64,000 nt of DNA from UBA5069 sp964560495 (lineage in GTDB: Bacteria; Chloroflexota; Anaerolineae; Caldilineales; Caldilineaceae): contig CAZLMM010000024.1 in NCBI GenBank assembly GCA_964560495.1, positions 1 through 64,000 of the forward strand, given 5' to 3'. A program made the translations under genes and the position numbers. The notes under the pieces are model-generated. The model saw only the letters and a list, made by a program, of their open reading frames with translations, searched no databases and was not told the origin of the DNA. Positions 1 to 9,300 of this stretch are shown piece by piece. Positions within the stretch are counted from its first letter, which is position 1; every line of letters begins with the position of its first letter.

Positions 1-411
1 TTCGATTGTACCCGATTCGTCTATACGCATGATTGAGTTCAAATGTCAACAGAACTTAGTCGTCTTCTAGACGATTTCGTCTCTTCGCCGGGAATTGCCC
101 CAAGGCCGCAAGGGCGCCAATGGCCCGTCTCACGACCAAATCCCAACCCACCCTCACCACCGCTCAAAGACCTGGCTCGCTCATCAAGCCGGTGCGCGAC
201 ATCATGCGCAAGGACAAGGGGTTGAACGGCGACCCGGATCATGTTCATCAAGTTTCTCGACGACATGGAGCGCGATGCAGATTGAACAATTACAGCGCCC
301 GGCTCCGCCAGTGGTTTGCCGAGAGCGCCGCGATTGCCACATTTTGCCGGCATGGGCTATGCTTGATGAATAGATCATTTTATTACCGCCAATTTTTAGA
401 CCAAACACACC
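1..411. other. Non-coding stretch before the SIS gene
   Basis: Apart from the HsdM-like remnant at 120-285, no credible gene is seen here. A short palindrome (GTCGTCTTCTAGACGATTTCG, around 59-79) is present. No convincing promoter or ribosome binding site could be assigned to the SIS gene that starts at 412. The window edge truncates whatever lies to the left. Confidence 0.5.
120..285 (+). pseudogene. Remnant of a type I restriction-modification methylase (HsdM) N-terminus
   Basis: Reading from the ATG at 120 gives MARLTTKS followed by a stretch ending VRDIMRKDKGLNGD (to about 235). After a frame change, the ATG at 241 gives MFIKFLDDMERDAD and a stop at 285. Together these resemble the N-terminal helical segment of one class of HsdM subunits, in which IMRKDKGLNGD is followed after about eight residues by a MFLKFLDDME-like stretch. 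The intervening residues are missing and the frame is broken, so I read this as a decayed gene start. Nothing downstream before 412 resembles the methyltransferase core. The match is from memory of the family, not from a search. Confidence 0.6.
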
Positions 412-1464
412 ATGATCGATCTGCAAACAACTCAACTCCATCGAGAAATTCACGAACAGCCCGGCGTCCTGGCGCGCCTGCTCGTGGAACAACGAGCGAC
501 CGCCGCTGCACTGGTCGCCGAGGTCAAGCGTCGCGACGTCAGCCATGTGGTCATTGCTGCACGCGGCACCAGCGACAACGCGGCGCGCTACGCCCAGTAT
601 CTTTTCGGCGCAGTGAGCGGGCTGCAAGTCGGTCTGGCGACCCCCAGCCTGCACACCATCTATCAGCGTCCGCCCCGCTTTGGCAACGCCCTGGTCATGG
701 GCATCAGCCAGAGCGGCAAAAGCCCCGACATCGTCTCGGTGGTGGCCGAAGCCCGACGCCAGGGCGCGCTCACTGCTGTGATCACCAACATCCCCGATTC
801 GGATTTGGGGCGAGCAGGCGATTTCGTCCTGGATCTGTGCGCCGGCGAGGAAAAATCTGTTGCGGCCACCAAAAGCTACACAGCCCAGTTGGCAGCTATC
901 GCGCTCGTGAGCAGCCTGCTGAACGGCGATGCGGCCATGCTCGATGAGCTGATGCGCGTTCCCCAATGGGTCAATGAGGCGCTCTCCATGCCCCGCGACA
1001 TGAGCCGTGTGGCCGAACGCTATCGCTACATGCGCTCGTGCGTCGTCATCGGGCGCGGCTTTAACTATTCCACCGCCTTTGAGCTGGCGCTCAAGGTGAA
1101 AGAGCTGACCTACACCGTCGTGCAGCCCTACAGCAGCGCCGATTTTCTCCACGGCCCCCTGGCTGTCATCGAGGAGGGCTTCCCGGTCATCACCATCGCT
1201 CCGTCCGGTATGATTCTGGAAGAAATGAAGAGTTTCATGGACACGGCGAAGAAGCGCGGCGCGGAACTGCTGGTGATCAGCGACGATGAGGAGGCGCTGG
1301 AGATGGGGCGCATCTCCTTGCGCCTGCCCACCGGCGTGCCAGAGTGGTTGTCGCCCATTGTCGCCATCACGCCGGGTCAGCTTTTCGCCATGCACCTGGC
1401 CCACACGCGTGATTTCGACCCAGACCGACCGCGCGCGCTGCGCAAGGTGACAGAGACGCTGTAA
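412..1464 (+). CDS. Double-SIS-domain sugar isomerase/deaminase
   Basis: The 350-aa protein has two SIS (sugar isomerase) domains and no N-terminal glutaminase domain. The first carries ARGTSDNAARY (50-60) and SQSGKSPD (99-106), a phosphosugar-binding loop, and EKSVAATKSY (147-156). The second carries GRGFNYSTAFELALKVKEL (214-232) and FLHGP (245-249). This architecture fits the AgaS/NagB-II/FrlB group, which deaminates or isomerises amino-sugar phosphates in the cytoplasm, rather than the full glucosamine synthase GlmS. The ATG at 412 is the first start consistent with the fold; no strong ribosome binding site precedes it. It stands alone, convergent with the ABC exporter genes. The exact sugar is unknown. 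Confidence 0.85.
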   Translation: MIDLQTTQLHREIHEQPGVLARLLVEQRATAAALVAEVKRRDVSHVVIAARGTSDNAARYAQYLFGAVSGLQVGLATPSLHTIYQRPPRFGNALVMGISQSGKSPDIVSVVAEARRQGALTAVITNIPDSDLGRAGDFVLDLCAGEEKSVAATKSYTAQLAAIALVSSLLNGDAAMLDELMRVPQWVNEALSMPRDMSRVAERYRYMRSCVVIGRGFNYSTAFELALKVKELTYTVVQPYSSADFLHGPLAVIEEGFPVITIAPSGMILEEMKSFMDTAKKRGAELLVISDDEEALEMGRISLRLPTGVPEWLSPIVAITPGQLFAMHLAHTRDFDPDRPRALRKVTETL

Positions 1465-1530
1465 TGGTCAATGGATAATGGTCAATGGGTAATGGTCAGT
1501 GAGTAATGGTCAGTGGTTGACAGCCGATGG
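1465..1530. repeat. AATGGTCAATGG-type short tandem intergenic repeat
   Basis: The gap between two convergent genes consists of degenerate tandem copies of a roughly 14-nt unit, TAATGGTCAATGG, repeated four to five times (1463-1536, slightly into the end of the ABC gene). The same unit recurs at 22771-22795 and, inverted, at 54450-54493. Confidence 0.75.
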
Positions 1531-3360
1531 TCAATCCGTAAGGGTGCTTTCGTCTATCAACTGGTGGCGGTGCAGACGAGCGTAGTGACCGTTGTTCGCC
1601 AGAAGTTCGATGTGGCTGCCGTCTTCGATGATCCGTCCTTGCTCCATCACCAGGATGCGGTCGGCGCTGCGGATGGTGCTGAGGCGGTGGGCAATCACCA
1701 GGCTGGTGCGGCTGCGCAACACCCGGGCCAGCGCCTCTTGAATCAGCGCTTCGGTGGCGGTGTCGATGCTGCTGGTCGCCTCATCCAGGATCAACACGCC
1801 CTCGGGGCTGAGGGCCAGCGCCCGCGCCAACGCCAATAGCTGCCGCTGTCCCTGGGAAAGATTTTCGCCATTGGGCAGCACCTGGAAGTCGTAGCAGCCA
1901 GGCAGCTCCTCGATAAAGCGCGCCGCATTGCTAAACTCGGCTGCGCGCCGCACCTCGTCATCGCTCAAGTCGTCGCGATATAGACGAATGTTGAAGGCGA
2001 TGGAGCCCGCCAGACAGATCGGGTCTTGGGGAACGACGGCCACCGCGCGGCGCAAATCGTGCAGGGCAAAATCCTTGATATCCACGCCATCCAGACGCAC
2101 CACACCCCGACACGGGTCGTATTGACGCGCCATCAGGCTGACCAGGCTGGACTTGCCAGCGCCGGTTGGCCCGACGATAGCCACACTTTGCCCGGCGGGA
2201 ATGGACAGGGAGACGCCGCGCAGCACTGGTTCATCAGGGAGATACCAGAAGTGGACATCATCGAACTCCACCGCGCCGCGCACATGGCGCAGGGGCTGGG
2301 GATCGGCGCGTTCCTTGATGGTGGGCATGGTGTTGAGCAAGGCAAAGATGCGTTCCGCCGCGCCCAGGGCAATCTGCACAGTGTTGTACTCTTGGGAAAG
2401 GCGCAACACCGGCTGGAACGCCCGCTCGGTGTATTGGATGAAGGCCACCAACATGCCCAGCGTCGCCCAGCCCGCCAGGACGCCGCGTCCGCCGCCATAG
2501 AGAATCAGCCCCATGCCAACCGCAGAGAGAATCTCTTGCACCGAAAGAAAGACCGCGCTGCGCCAGCGCAGGTTGATGAGCGCGTCGCGATAGCGTTTGT
2601 TATAGCCATCGAACTCCTGCTCGCTCTCATCTTCGCGGTTGAAGAGCTGCACGACGGTCATGCCATGCACCTGCTCGTTGAGAAACGCGCTGATGCGCGC
2701 CTGGGCTGAGCGTTCGCCGCTGGAAGACTGACGGATGCGCTCCCGAAAGTAACGCGTCACGACTGCAACCAACGGCAGCACGGACAGCGAGAGCAGCGCC
2801 AGCCGCCAGTTCATGGCAAACATCACGGTCACGATGACGATGAGCGTCACCCCCTCCACCAGCACGATGACGATGCTGCGCGAGAGCACCGCATTGAGCT
2901 GGTCGATGTCGTTGGTCAGCCGCGCCACCAGTTCGCCCGTGGGTGTGTTGACCAGAAAAGCCCGATCCAGCCCCAGGATGTGGTTGAAGAGGCGGCTGCG
3001 CAGATCGGCCAGGGCGCGCTGCCCGGCCTGTTGTAAGAAATAGGTGAAGGCATAGGTGAGCAGGTAGATGGCGATGGCGGTTGCGCCATAGAGGATCGTG
3101 ATCTGCACCAACGCGGCGACGTCGCCGTCGGCGATGGGGCCGTCAATAGCGACGCTCAGCAAGTAGGGAGGCACAGCGTTGAGGAGCGCGACGCCGGTCA
3201 TGAGCACCAGCGCGGCGATCACCCAGCGCTTGTATGGCGCCAGCGAAGAAGCCAACAGCTGAAACAGAGCCGAGTCCTGGTTGGCGAGCTCAGAGAGGCG
3301 CACTTTTGCTTCATCTTCAGTTTCGTCACGGCGTCCTGAAGTTGCTTCAGCCTTCGCCAT
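1531..3360 (-). CDS. ABC exporter half-transporter, consensus ATPase subunit (TM288/BmrD type)
   Basis: The 609-aa protein has an N-terminal six-helix exporter membrane domain and a C-terminal nucleotide-binding domain. The latter carries Walker A GPTGAGKSS, signature LSQGQRQ, Walker B LILDE with the catalytic glutamate, and switch IAHRLSTI. The start at 3360 (MAKAEATSG) lies 14 bp inside the end of the upstream partner, so the two are translationally coupled; longer in-frame starts would run deep into the partner gene. The LSQGQ signature is typical of the consensus member of heterodimeric exporters such as TM287/288. Substrate unknown; drug or lipid export is usual for the family. Confidence 0.9.
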   Translation of the reverse strand: MAKAEATSGRRDETEDEAKVRLSELANQDSALFQLLASSLAPYKRWVIAALVLMTGVALLNAVPPYLLSVAIDGPIADGDVAALVQITILYGATAIAIYLLTYAFTYFLQQAGQRALADLRSRLFNHILGLDRAFLVNTPTGELVARLTNDIDQLNAVLSRSIVIVLVEGVTLIVIVTVMFAMNWRLALLSLSVLPLVAVVTRYFRERIRQSSSGERSAQARISAFLNEQVHGMTVVQLFNREDESEQEFDGYNKRYRDALINLRWRSAVFLSVQEILSAVGMGLILYGGGRGVLAGWATLGMLVAFIQYTERAFQPVLRLSQEYNTVQIALGAAERIFALLNTMPTIKERADPQPLRHVRGAVEFDDVHFWYLPDEPVLRGVSLSIPAGQSVAIVGPTGAGKSSLVSLMARQYDPCRGVVRLDGVDIKDFALHDLRRAVAVVPQDPICLAGSIAFNIRLYRDDLSDDEVRRAAEFSNAARFIEELPGCYDFQVLPNGENLSQGQRQLLALARALALSPEGVLILDEATSSIDTATEALIQEALARVLRSRTSLVIAHRLSTIRSADRILVMEQGRIIEDGSHIELLANNGHYARLHRHQLIDESTLTD

Positions 3361-5104
3361 GGCCAATCTCCTCGCGCTCCTGTTGCACTTCCCGGCGATA
3401 CATTGCGGCGTAGAAGCCATTCTGCGCCAGCAACTCCTCGTGGTTGCCGCGTTCGACAATCTGGCCATGATCCAAAACGATGATCTGATCCGCGTCCACC
3501 ACAGTGGCGATGCGCTGGGTCACGATGATGCGGGTGCGCTTGAGTTCCGCCTGGCGCAGCTCACGCAGAATCTCGGCCGCGGTTTTCATGTCCACGCTTG
3601 CCAACGCATCATCCAGCAGCAGCACTTTGGGGTCGCGCACCAGCGCGCGCGCAATTGCGGCGCGCTGTCGCTGCCCGCCGGAGAGGGTCGCGCCGCGCTC
3701 GCCCACCGAACTATCCAGGCCATGAGGCAATTGGGGGAGATCGTTGGAGAGCCGCGCACGATCCATAGCTTGAAAAATGCGCTGGTCTGGCACATAGGAG
3801 ATGCCTAGGGCAATGTTGCCGCGCAGGGGCATGTTGAAAAGCAACGACTCCTGGGGTACATAGATCACTGTGCGACGCAGCGCCGCCAGCTTGATTTCTC
3901 GCAGGTCGTGGCCGTCGATGGTCACCCGACCTTCTGTGGGGTCGTAGATGCGCCCCAACAGGCTAATGAGCATACTCTTGCCCGAACCGGTGGGACCGAC
4001 GATGCCCAGAGTCGTGCCCGGCGGGATCTCCAGGTCGATATGACGCAGCGCCCACCGCTCTTGGTCTTCCATCCAGACGCCCACATCTTCCATGCAAATG
4101 TGGCCCACCAGTTCCACATCGGGCGCGTTCTCGGGGTCGGCAATCTTGGGCCAGCGATCCAGCACCTCGCCAATGCGCACCGCGGCTGCGCTGCCCTGTT
4201 GCAAACGTTCATACGCATCAGTGATCTGCTGCGCGCCGTTGTTCAGCAACCCAAGATAGACAATGAACTCCACATACTGACCCACGGTCAGGTCGCCGCC
4301 GATGATGAGCATGCCGCCCACATAGACGACGATTGTCGCTGCCATACGCACCACCAGGCTCGGGATGGGCGAGATCGCACCGCTCTGGAGCACAAAATGG
4401 AGATTCTGTTTGACGTAATTTTCATTGGCGGCGCGGAACGCCCGCCCCACGGCTTCTTCCTGCACATAGGCCATGAGCATTCGCGCGGCGTTCAGGTGCT
4501 CTTGGGCAAAGGCGGAGAGTTTGGCGATCTCCTGCTGGACGACGATGAAGGAGTGCTCCAACACGCGCCCCAATCGCATCTGCACCGCGATGCTCAACAG
4601 CAGCATCACGACGACCATCACTGCCAGCGGCGGGCTGGTGCGCCCCATGAGCGCGGCGCCGATTAGCAGTAGGAAGAAGGCGTGCATGAACATCTGGAAA
4701 CCTGCGCTGTAAAAACGCCAGATGTAGATGAAGTCGCTCGTGCTGCGCGAGAGTAAATCGCCTGTGCCGTAGGCCTGGCGTGTTTCCCGATCAAAGAGCA
4801 GGAGGCGCTGGAACATATCCTGGCTCATGCGATAGGTGACGCCCGCAGCGATGTTGCCGGTGAGCATACGCAGGAGATAGCGAAAGAGGGCCACGGTGGC
4901 TGCCAGGAGCATCAGCCCGATGGCATACCAGGCCAGCGCGCGGGGAGTCGTGCCTTCGCTAAGCGCATCCACTGCCATCCCCAGCCACATGGGGCTGAAC
5001 GCGCTGGCGGCTGCGCCGATGAAGGCGTAGACTGCGCCGATTGCCAGCGCCCGATAGTAGGGGCGCATGTAAGGGAGGAGAACTTGGAGACCGCTCTTCT
5101 GCAT
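3347..5104 (-). CDS. ABC exporter half-transporter, degenerate-site subunit (TM287/BmrC type)
   Basis: The 585-aa protein has an exporter-type membrane domain (about 1-320) and a nucleotide-binding domain with Walker A GPTGSGKS (370-377), signature LSGGQRQ (474-480) and Walker B VLLLDD (494-499). Two residues depart from the active consensus: aspartate 499 sits where the catalytic glutamate should be, and the switch reads TQRIATV with glutamine 530 in place of histidine. The same two substitutions are known in the degenerate half of TM287/288-type heterodimers. It is the first gene of a two-gene operon and overlaps the next by 14 bp. It likely acts in the cytoplasmic membrane as an obligate partner of the 1531-3360 product. 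Confidence 0.9.
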   Translation of the reverse strand: MQKSGLQVLLPYMRPYYRALAIGAVYAFIGAAASAFSPMWLGMAVDALSEGTTPRALAWYAIGLMLLAATVALFRYLLRMLTGNIAAGVTYRMSQDMFQRLLLFDRETRQAYGTGDLLSRSTSDFIYIWRFYSAGFQMFMHAFFLLLIGAALMGRTSPPLAVMVVVMLLLSIAVQMRLGRVLEHSFIVVQQEIAKLSAFAQEHLNAARMLMAYVQEEAVGRAFRAANENYVKQNLHFVLQSGAISPIPSLVVRMAATIVVYVGGMLIIGGDLTVGQYVEFIVYLGLLNNGAQQITDAYERLQQGSAAAVRIGEVLDRWPKIADPENAPDVELVGHICMEDVGVWMEDQERWALRHIDLEIPPGTTLGIVGPTGSGKSMLISLLGRIYDPTEGRVTIDGHDLREIKLAALRRTVIYVPQESLLFNMPLRGNIALGISYVPDQRIFQAMDRARLSNDLPQLPHGLDSSVGERGATLSGGQRQRAAIARALVRDPKVLLLDDALASVDMKTAAEILRELRQAELKRTRIIVTQRIATVVDADQIIVLDHGQIVERGNHEELLAQNGFYAAMYRREVQQEREEIGHGEG

Positions 5105-5499
5105 GAAGTGACCCTCGCAACGATCAGCTCGAAATGCGTGCGTTCGTGGCCGGGGAAAGGGCGCTGCACAGAACAGATCACCTCGATTGTAACGGACGCG
5201 GGGTCATCAGACAAGAATGCAAACAACAGGGGTGTGCCTCAACCCGAACAGAAGACGATTGGGTGAATTGTCAAAAGCAACCCGTGATGGGCTTTTGATT
5301 TGACGTGACGCAAATGCCTTTGTATGCTGGCTCAGCCAGAACACATGATGGTTTGACGGTCCGATGTCTGGAGACTTCGGCGTCCAACCAAAGAGGCGTG
5401 GGGTGGTCCTGGGAACGCAGGCATTTCGCAGCCGCCGGAATGGCGGCGCACCCAGGTGCGTATGTCGTCTCCACAAATTCGAGAATAGGAGCAGAGTGG
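5105..5499. other. Divergent intergenic region between ABC exporter and hydrolase genes
   Basis: This 395-bp region separates divergent genes. Apart from the candidate rightward promoter at 5300-5328, I see no gene or clear repeat. An in-frame ATG at 5305 would lengthen the downstream hydrolase by 65 residues, but that extension does not look like protein and has no ribosome binding site. Confidence 0.5.
5300..5328 (+). promoter_or_regulatory. Candidate sigma-70-type promoter for the hydrolase gene
   Basis: TTGACG (5300-5305), a 17-nt spacer, then TATGCT (5323-5328) match the vegetative promoter pattern. The predicted transcript would have a leader of about 165 nt before the ATG at 5500. Assignment is by eye only. 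Confidence 0.35.
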
Positions 5500-6168
5500 A
5501 TGTGGCATGTTCAAGAGGAAGGATACACGGCAGTTCCGAGCGCGGGCGCCGGACCGGGCGTTTTGGTTCTCCACCCCTGGTGGGGATTGAGCGACGCCAT
5601 CAAAGACTTCTGCGAGCGACTGGCAGAGGAGGGCTTCGTCGCCTACGCGCCTGACCTCTATCATGGCAAATTGGCATTGACCATTGAGGAGGCCGAGGCG
5701 CTGAGCGGCCAGCTTGATGGCGAGACCGCCGACGCCGACATCGCCCGCGCAGTCGATCATCTCTGGCAGCGCGTCGCCCCTGGTCAGGCCGGGATTGGCG
5801 TGGTGGGGTTCTCCCTGGGCGCCTTTTTTGCCCTCAGGCTCTCGTCCGCAGACCCAGAGCGCGTGCGCGCGGTGGTCTTATTCTATGGCACGGGGAGCGG
5901 GGATTTCGGTCGGGCCAAGGCAGCCTATCTTGGACATTATGCCGCAACAGACCCCTATGAGCCGGCGGAAGAGGTCGCCGGCCTGGAAACGGCGCTCAAG
6001 TCGGCAGGCCGCCCGACGACATTCTTCCGATACGAAAGTGTGGGGCATTGGTTCTTCGAGGCCGACCGCCCCGACGCGTTCAACGAAACCGCCGCCCGAC
6101 TTGCGTGGGAGCGCACAGTCGCCTTTTTGCAAGAGACGGTTGCACTCCCATCTCATCAGACGCCGTGA
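5500..6168 (+). CDS. Dienelactone hydrolase family alpha/beta hydrolase
   Basis: The 222-aa protein is a compact alpha/beta hydrolase. It has an early GVLVLHPWWGLSD strand-loop, a nucleophile elbow GFSLGAFFAL with serine, and a C-terminal GHWFFE histidine, with the motif order of dienelactone hydrolases. Classical members use cysteine; here the nucleophile is serine, so a general esterase or carboxymethylenebutenolidase-like role is likely. The start at 5500 (MWHVQEEG) was chosen because AGGAG lies 8 nt upstream. It is a single-gene unit, probably cytoplasmic, and followed by palindromes. No neighbouring aromatic catabolic gene supports a true dienelactone substrate. Confidence 0.82.
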   Translation: MWHVQEEGYTAVPSAGAGPGVLVLHPWWGLSDAIKDFCERLAEEGFVAYAPDLYHGKLALTIEEAEALSGQLDGETADADIARAVDHLWQRVAPGQAGIGVVGFSLGAFFALRLSSADPERVRAVVLFYGTGSGDFGRAKAAYLGHYAATDPYEPAEEVAGLETALKSAGRPTTFFRYESVGHWFFEADRPDAFNETAARLAWERTVAFLQETVALPSHQTP

Positions 6169-6186
6169 CGCGCCCCACCGCGTCAC
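6165..6186. terminator. Hairpin overlapping the hydrolase stop codon
   Basis: GTGACGCG, a 6-nt loop, then CGCGTCAC form a perfect 8-bp stem that overlaps the TGA stop. There is no T-tract, so it may be an mRNA-end structure rather than a classical terminator. Confidence 0.4.
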
Positions 6187-6310
6187 GTAGGGGTTTGAAC
6201 GGCGGCGCAGACTTCTCTGTCCATGCAACAACACCGATTCGCTGCCGTTCAAGCCCTTCTTCGCGTGTACGTCTGGCCGCCCACCCCCTCTGCCGTGAGT
6301 TTTCAAACGG
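6187..6310. repeat. Dispersed palindromic repeat, family I (copy A, left end missing)
   Basis: An inner stem pairs GGGTTTGAACGGCGGCG (6191-6207) with CGCTGCCGTTCAAGCCC (6240-6256), 15 of 17 matching. To the right lies GAGTTTTCAAACGG (about 6297-6310), which matches the outer arm of the fuller copy at 18722-18942. The outer left arm is absent here. It lies between two convergent genes. Confidence 0.75.
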
Positions 6311-6325
6311 CCTCTTTCAATCCAT

Positions 6326-9300
6326 TTACTCGATCACCACTCGGTCGCTGCCGCTACGCCCGAAAACTTCCGGCATGTACATCTCTTCGGCCTTGGCCGG
6401 CGGCGCAACGAATTCGCCTGGCGTCGTGGCGCGCGCCACATAGCTGTAGTTGTAGACGCCATCCCACAGCAGAGGAGTGAAGGCTTCGGCGCGACTGTCG
6501 CGCAGGTTCTGGTGCTGATACCACGTGCCATACCACCACCAGCCATAGGGCGCGGCCATGGGGTCGCCGCCAGGCGCAGACTCGCTCGTGGCCAACGCCG
6601 GATTGATCGGCTCGAAGCCGGCCGGCAGCGGGTCCACCAGGGCCACGTGATAGCGCCGGTTGTCCGCCACCATGGTGAGGTTGATGCGCACACGCGCGCC
6701 GGCGCGCACATGCCACACGCCATCCTCGTCGCGGCGCACATCCGCCGGGTCGTCCACCGCCGAATAAGTGCGCTGCACCACGAAGCCCATATCCAGCGGA
6801 TCCAGACGCAGGTCCGTGGGCGCATAGCGCAGCCCCAGGCGATAGTAGAGCCGGCCGTCGCCCTCCTTGCCGATGACGAAATCCCGCACGCCCGGCTGCT
6901 CCACCAGAAAGGACATGGGCACGGTGGTCAGCCGCGACTCATTGCTATAGCCCTCGAACTCGTGCTGCGCCACAAAGGTCTCGCCCAGCCACATGCGGGC
7001 GATGAAATCGGGCGTCACATTCTCGAAGGTGTTGAAGTAGCGATCCAGCGCAATGAGCACGAAGACATTTTCTTGCGTGTTGCTCCATGCGCCGTTGGTG
7101 CGGTGCGCCAGCAGCCCGGTTACCACCTTGGGAATCAGCTCATTTTCTGGGTCATCGTTGATCATGGCGTCCAGCACGATAGCGTCGGTGCGCCGGTTGG
7201 AATGGAGCAGCACCCAGGCGTCATCGCCATAGGATGTGGTGAAGTTGGCTGCGCCGGCTGTCTCCACCGCCCGGTTGTCCACATGGCGGCGGATGGCCTC
7301 CACCTCGGCGGTCGAGGCCGGGTCGTCGTTGAGCACCTGCCACAGCCAAGCGATCTGCTCGAGCGACTGGTCGTCCAGCGGTTTTTCGTTGAGCAGATTG
7401 CGCGCTTTCGTCGTGTCCGGATCGTCCATCAAATTGCGCACGTAGAGCGCATAGGCGCTGAGCGTGTCGCGCGTCAGCTCGCTATACCAGGAGGGATAGT
7501 ATGCCTCGATATTGCGCAGATGCTCACGCGCCGCCGAAAGCGTTGCGTCAGAGACCCGGTAATCCTTGAGCCGCGCCCGCTGCAAGGCGTGGGCCACGTG
7601 GATGGAATAGAAGGGCACAGACTCCTTCCCCTTTTCCCAGATGGGCCAGCCGCCGTCCAGGTTCTGCATGGATTCCAGGCGCTGGATGTCCCGCGCCATG
7701 GCCGCGTCGATTTGCTCCGGCGGGGGCAGCCCCTCGGCCTGGAACGCGGTGAGTGCGTCGCGCAGAGAGGCGATGCCAAGAACGCGCGAGCTGATCTGCT
7801 CGCTGCACTCGAAGGGGTAATCGCTCAAATAGAGCACAGCGTCGGTCAGCGCAGAGAGCGCCGTAGAAGAAGAGCTCACTTCCAACCCGCCGAACTGGGG
7901 AAAGACATTCTGCGGCTGAGCGATGGGTTGGGCGATTGCGCCCTCGTCCACTACACCATAAACCGCAAAGGCTTCGGTCGTGGCCGGGGTGTAGACCGGC
8001 AGCTCGCCGCGCGCTGCGTCGGCGTAGGCGCCGCTGGCCGCGGCGGCCTGGAAGCGCGCCGTGCCAGCGTTGTCGGTGGTCGTTGGGAAGCGCACCTCCA
8101 CCCGGTCGTTGGCCGGTACGACGACGCGCTGACCCGCATTGGCCGCGGTTCCTTCGCTTTGCTCAGGATCGCCCAAGAGCAGATTGCTCACCTCCACCGC
8201 TACATCCACTTCCAGCGCCTCTTCGGTTTGATTCTGCACTACGATGGGCAACTCGAAGCGGTCGCCAAAGTTGAGGAAGCGCGGGGCCGCAGGGCGCACC
8301 ATGAGCGGCAGGCGGGCAGTGATGTTGGCCTCGGCTTGGCCGAACTGTTTCTCCGTGGCCGCCACCACCGTCACCCGATAGCGGGTGAGGTTGTCGGGCA
8401 GCGTGAACTCGACGCGCGCTTTGCCATCGGCGTCGGTGCGCACTGCCGGCGCAAAGACCGCCAGTGGGTTGAAGTCAGCGCGCACGGCGATGGGCGTGGG
8501 CGCTTCATTGCCCGCCGCCTGGTCGCCTCGCGCCAACATATCTGCAGCCATTGTCGGCATGGGCGCGGCGGCCGCGAGCATGGCTGCGCTTTCCATCATC
8601 GCCTCGCCCCCACCGCCGATGCCAAAGGCCATGTTGCCCGTCTGTTTGGCAAGTTCTTCCGGGTTGGCCAGCACAATGCTGCCGCGGCCATAGACGCTTT
8701 CCACACCGGCGCTGCGTTCGCTGTAGAAGACGATCAACGGGTCGGGGATGCGGTAGCCGGTCAACGCTAGGATAGCTTCATCCACCACCACCACTGCCAG
8801 CTCGGCGTTCTCCACTGGCTCGCCGTTTGCATCCACGGCTCTCAGGTTGATGGCGGTCTCGGCGCCTGGCTCCAATTCTGTCGCCTCGGGATCAATCTCT
8901 AGTGATAGAGTGCGGATCACCGGCGGGATGCGCAGGTTGAGGCTGCCGCTGGCGTAGGCTGGTCGCGGGGGAACGTCCTCCATGGGCTGCCCCTTGTCAT
9001 CCAGTCGCGGGGCCGAGCCGTTCACATCCACCTGGATGTTCAGGTTGGGGATGTGTGCGTCCTCGATGGGCACTCTGAGTGTGGTTGAGCCTTCACCCAG
9101 CGAGAAGTGCTCGGTGTAGAGAATGCCGTCGCGGGCAACGGTCAGTTGTCCCTCCGCTGGCGCAAAGGGCGCAATCACCAGGATTTCGGCCACGTCGCCC
9201 GGTGCGTAGGTCTCCTTGTCTGGGATGAGTTCCACCTGCTCCTGCTCCACGCTGCGCGAGGGGATAGTCGGTCCGCCGCTCACCCAGCGGGTGAACATGG

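Noticed and set aside
120..285. Active restriction or other defence system
   Set aside because: Only a frameshifted fragment of HsdM is present; no other defence gene was recognised in the window.
412..1464. GlmS glucosamine-fructose-6-phosphate aminotransferase
   Set aside because: The N-terminal glutaminase domain with Cys at position 1 or 2 is absent; only the two SIS domains are present.
6512..8770. 752-codon open frame opposite the alpha-2-macroglobulin gene
   Set aside because: It is an antisense shadow of a high-GC gene; its translation is His/Arg/Gly-rich with no family motif, while the minus-strand frame has clear domains and a ribosome binding site.
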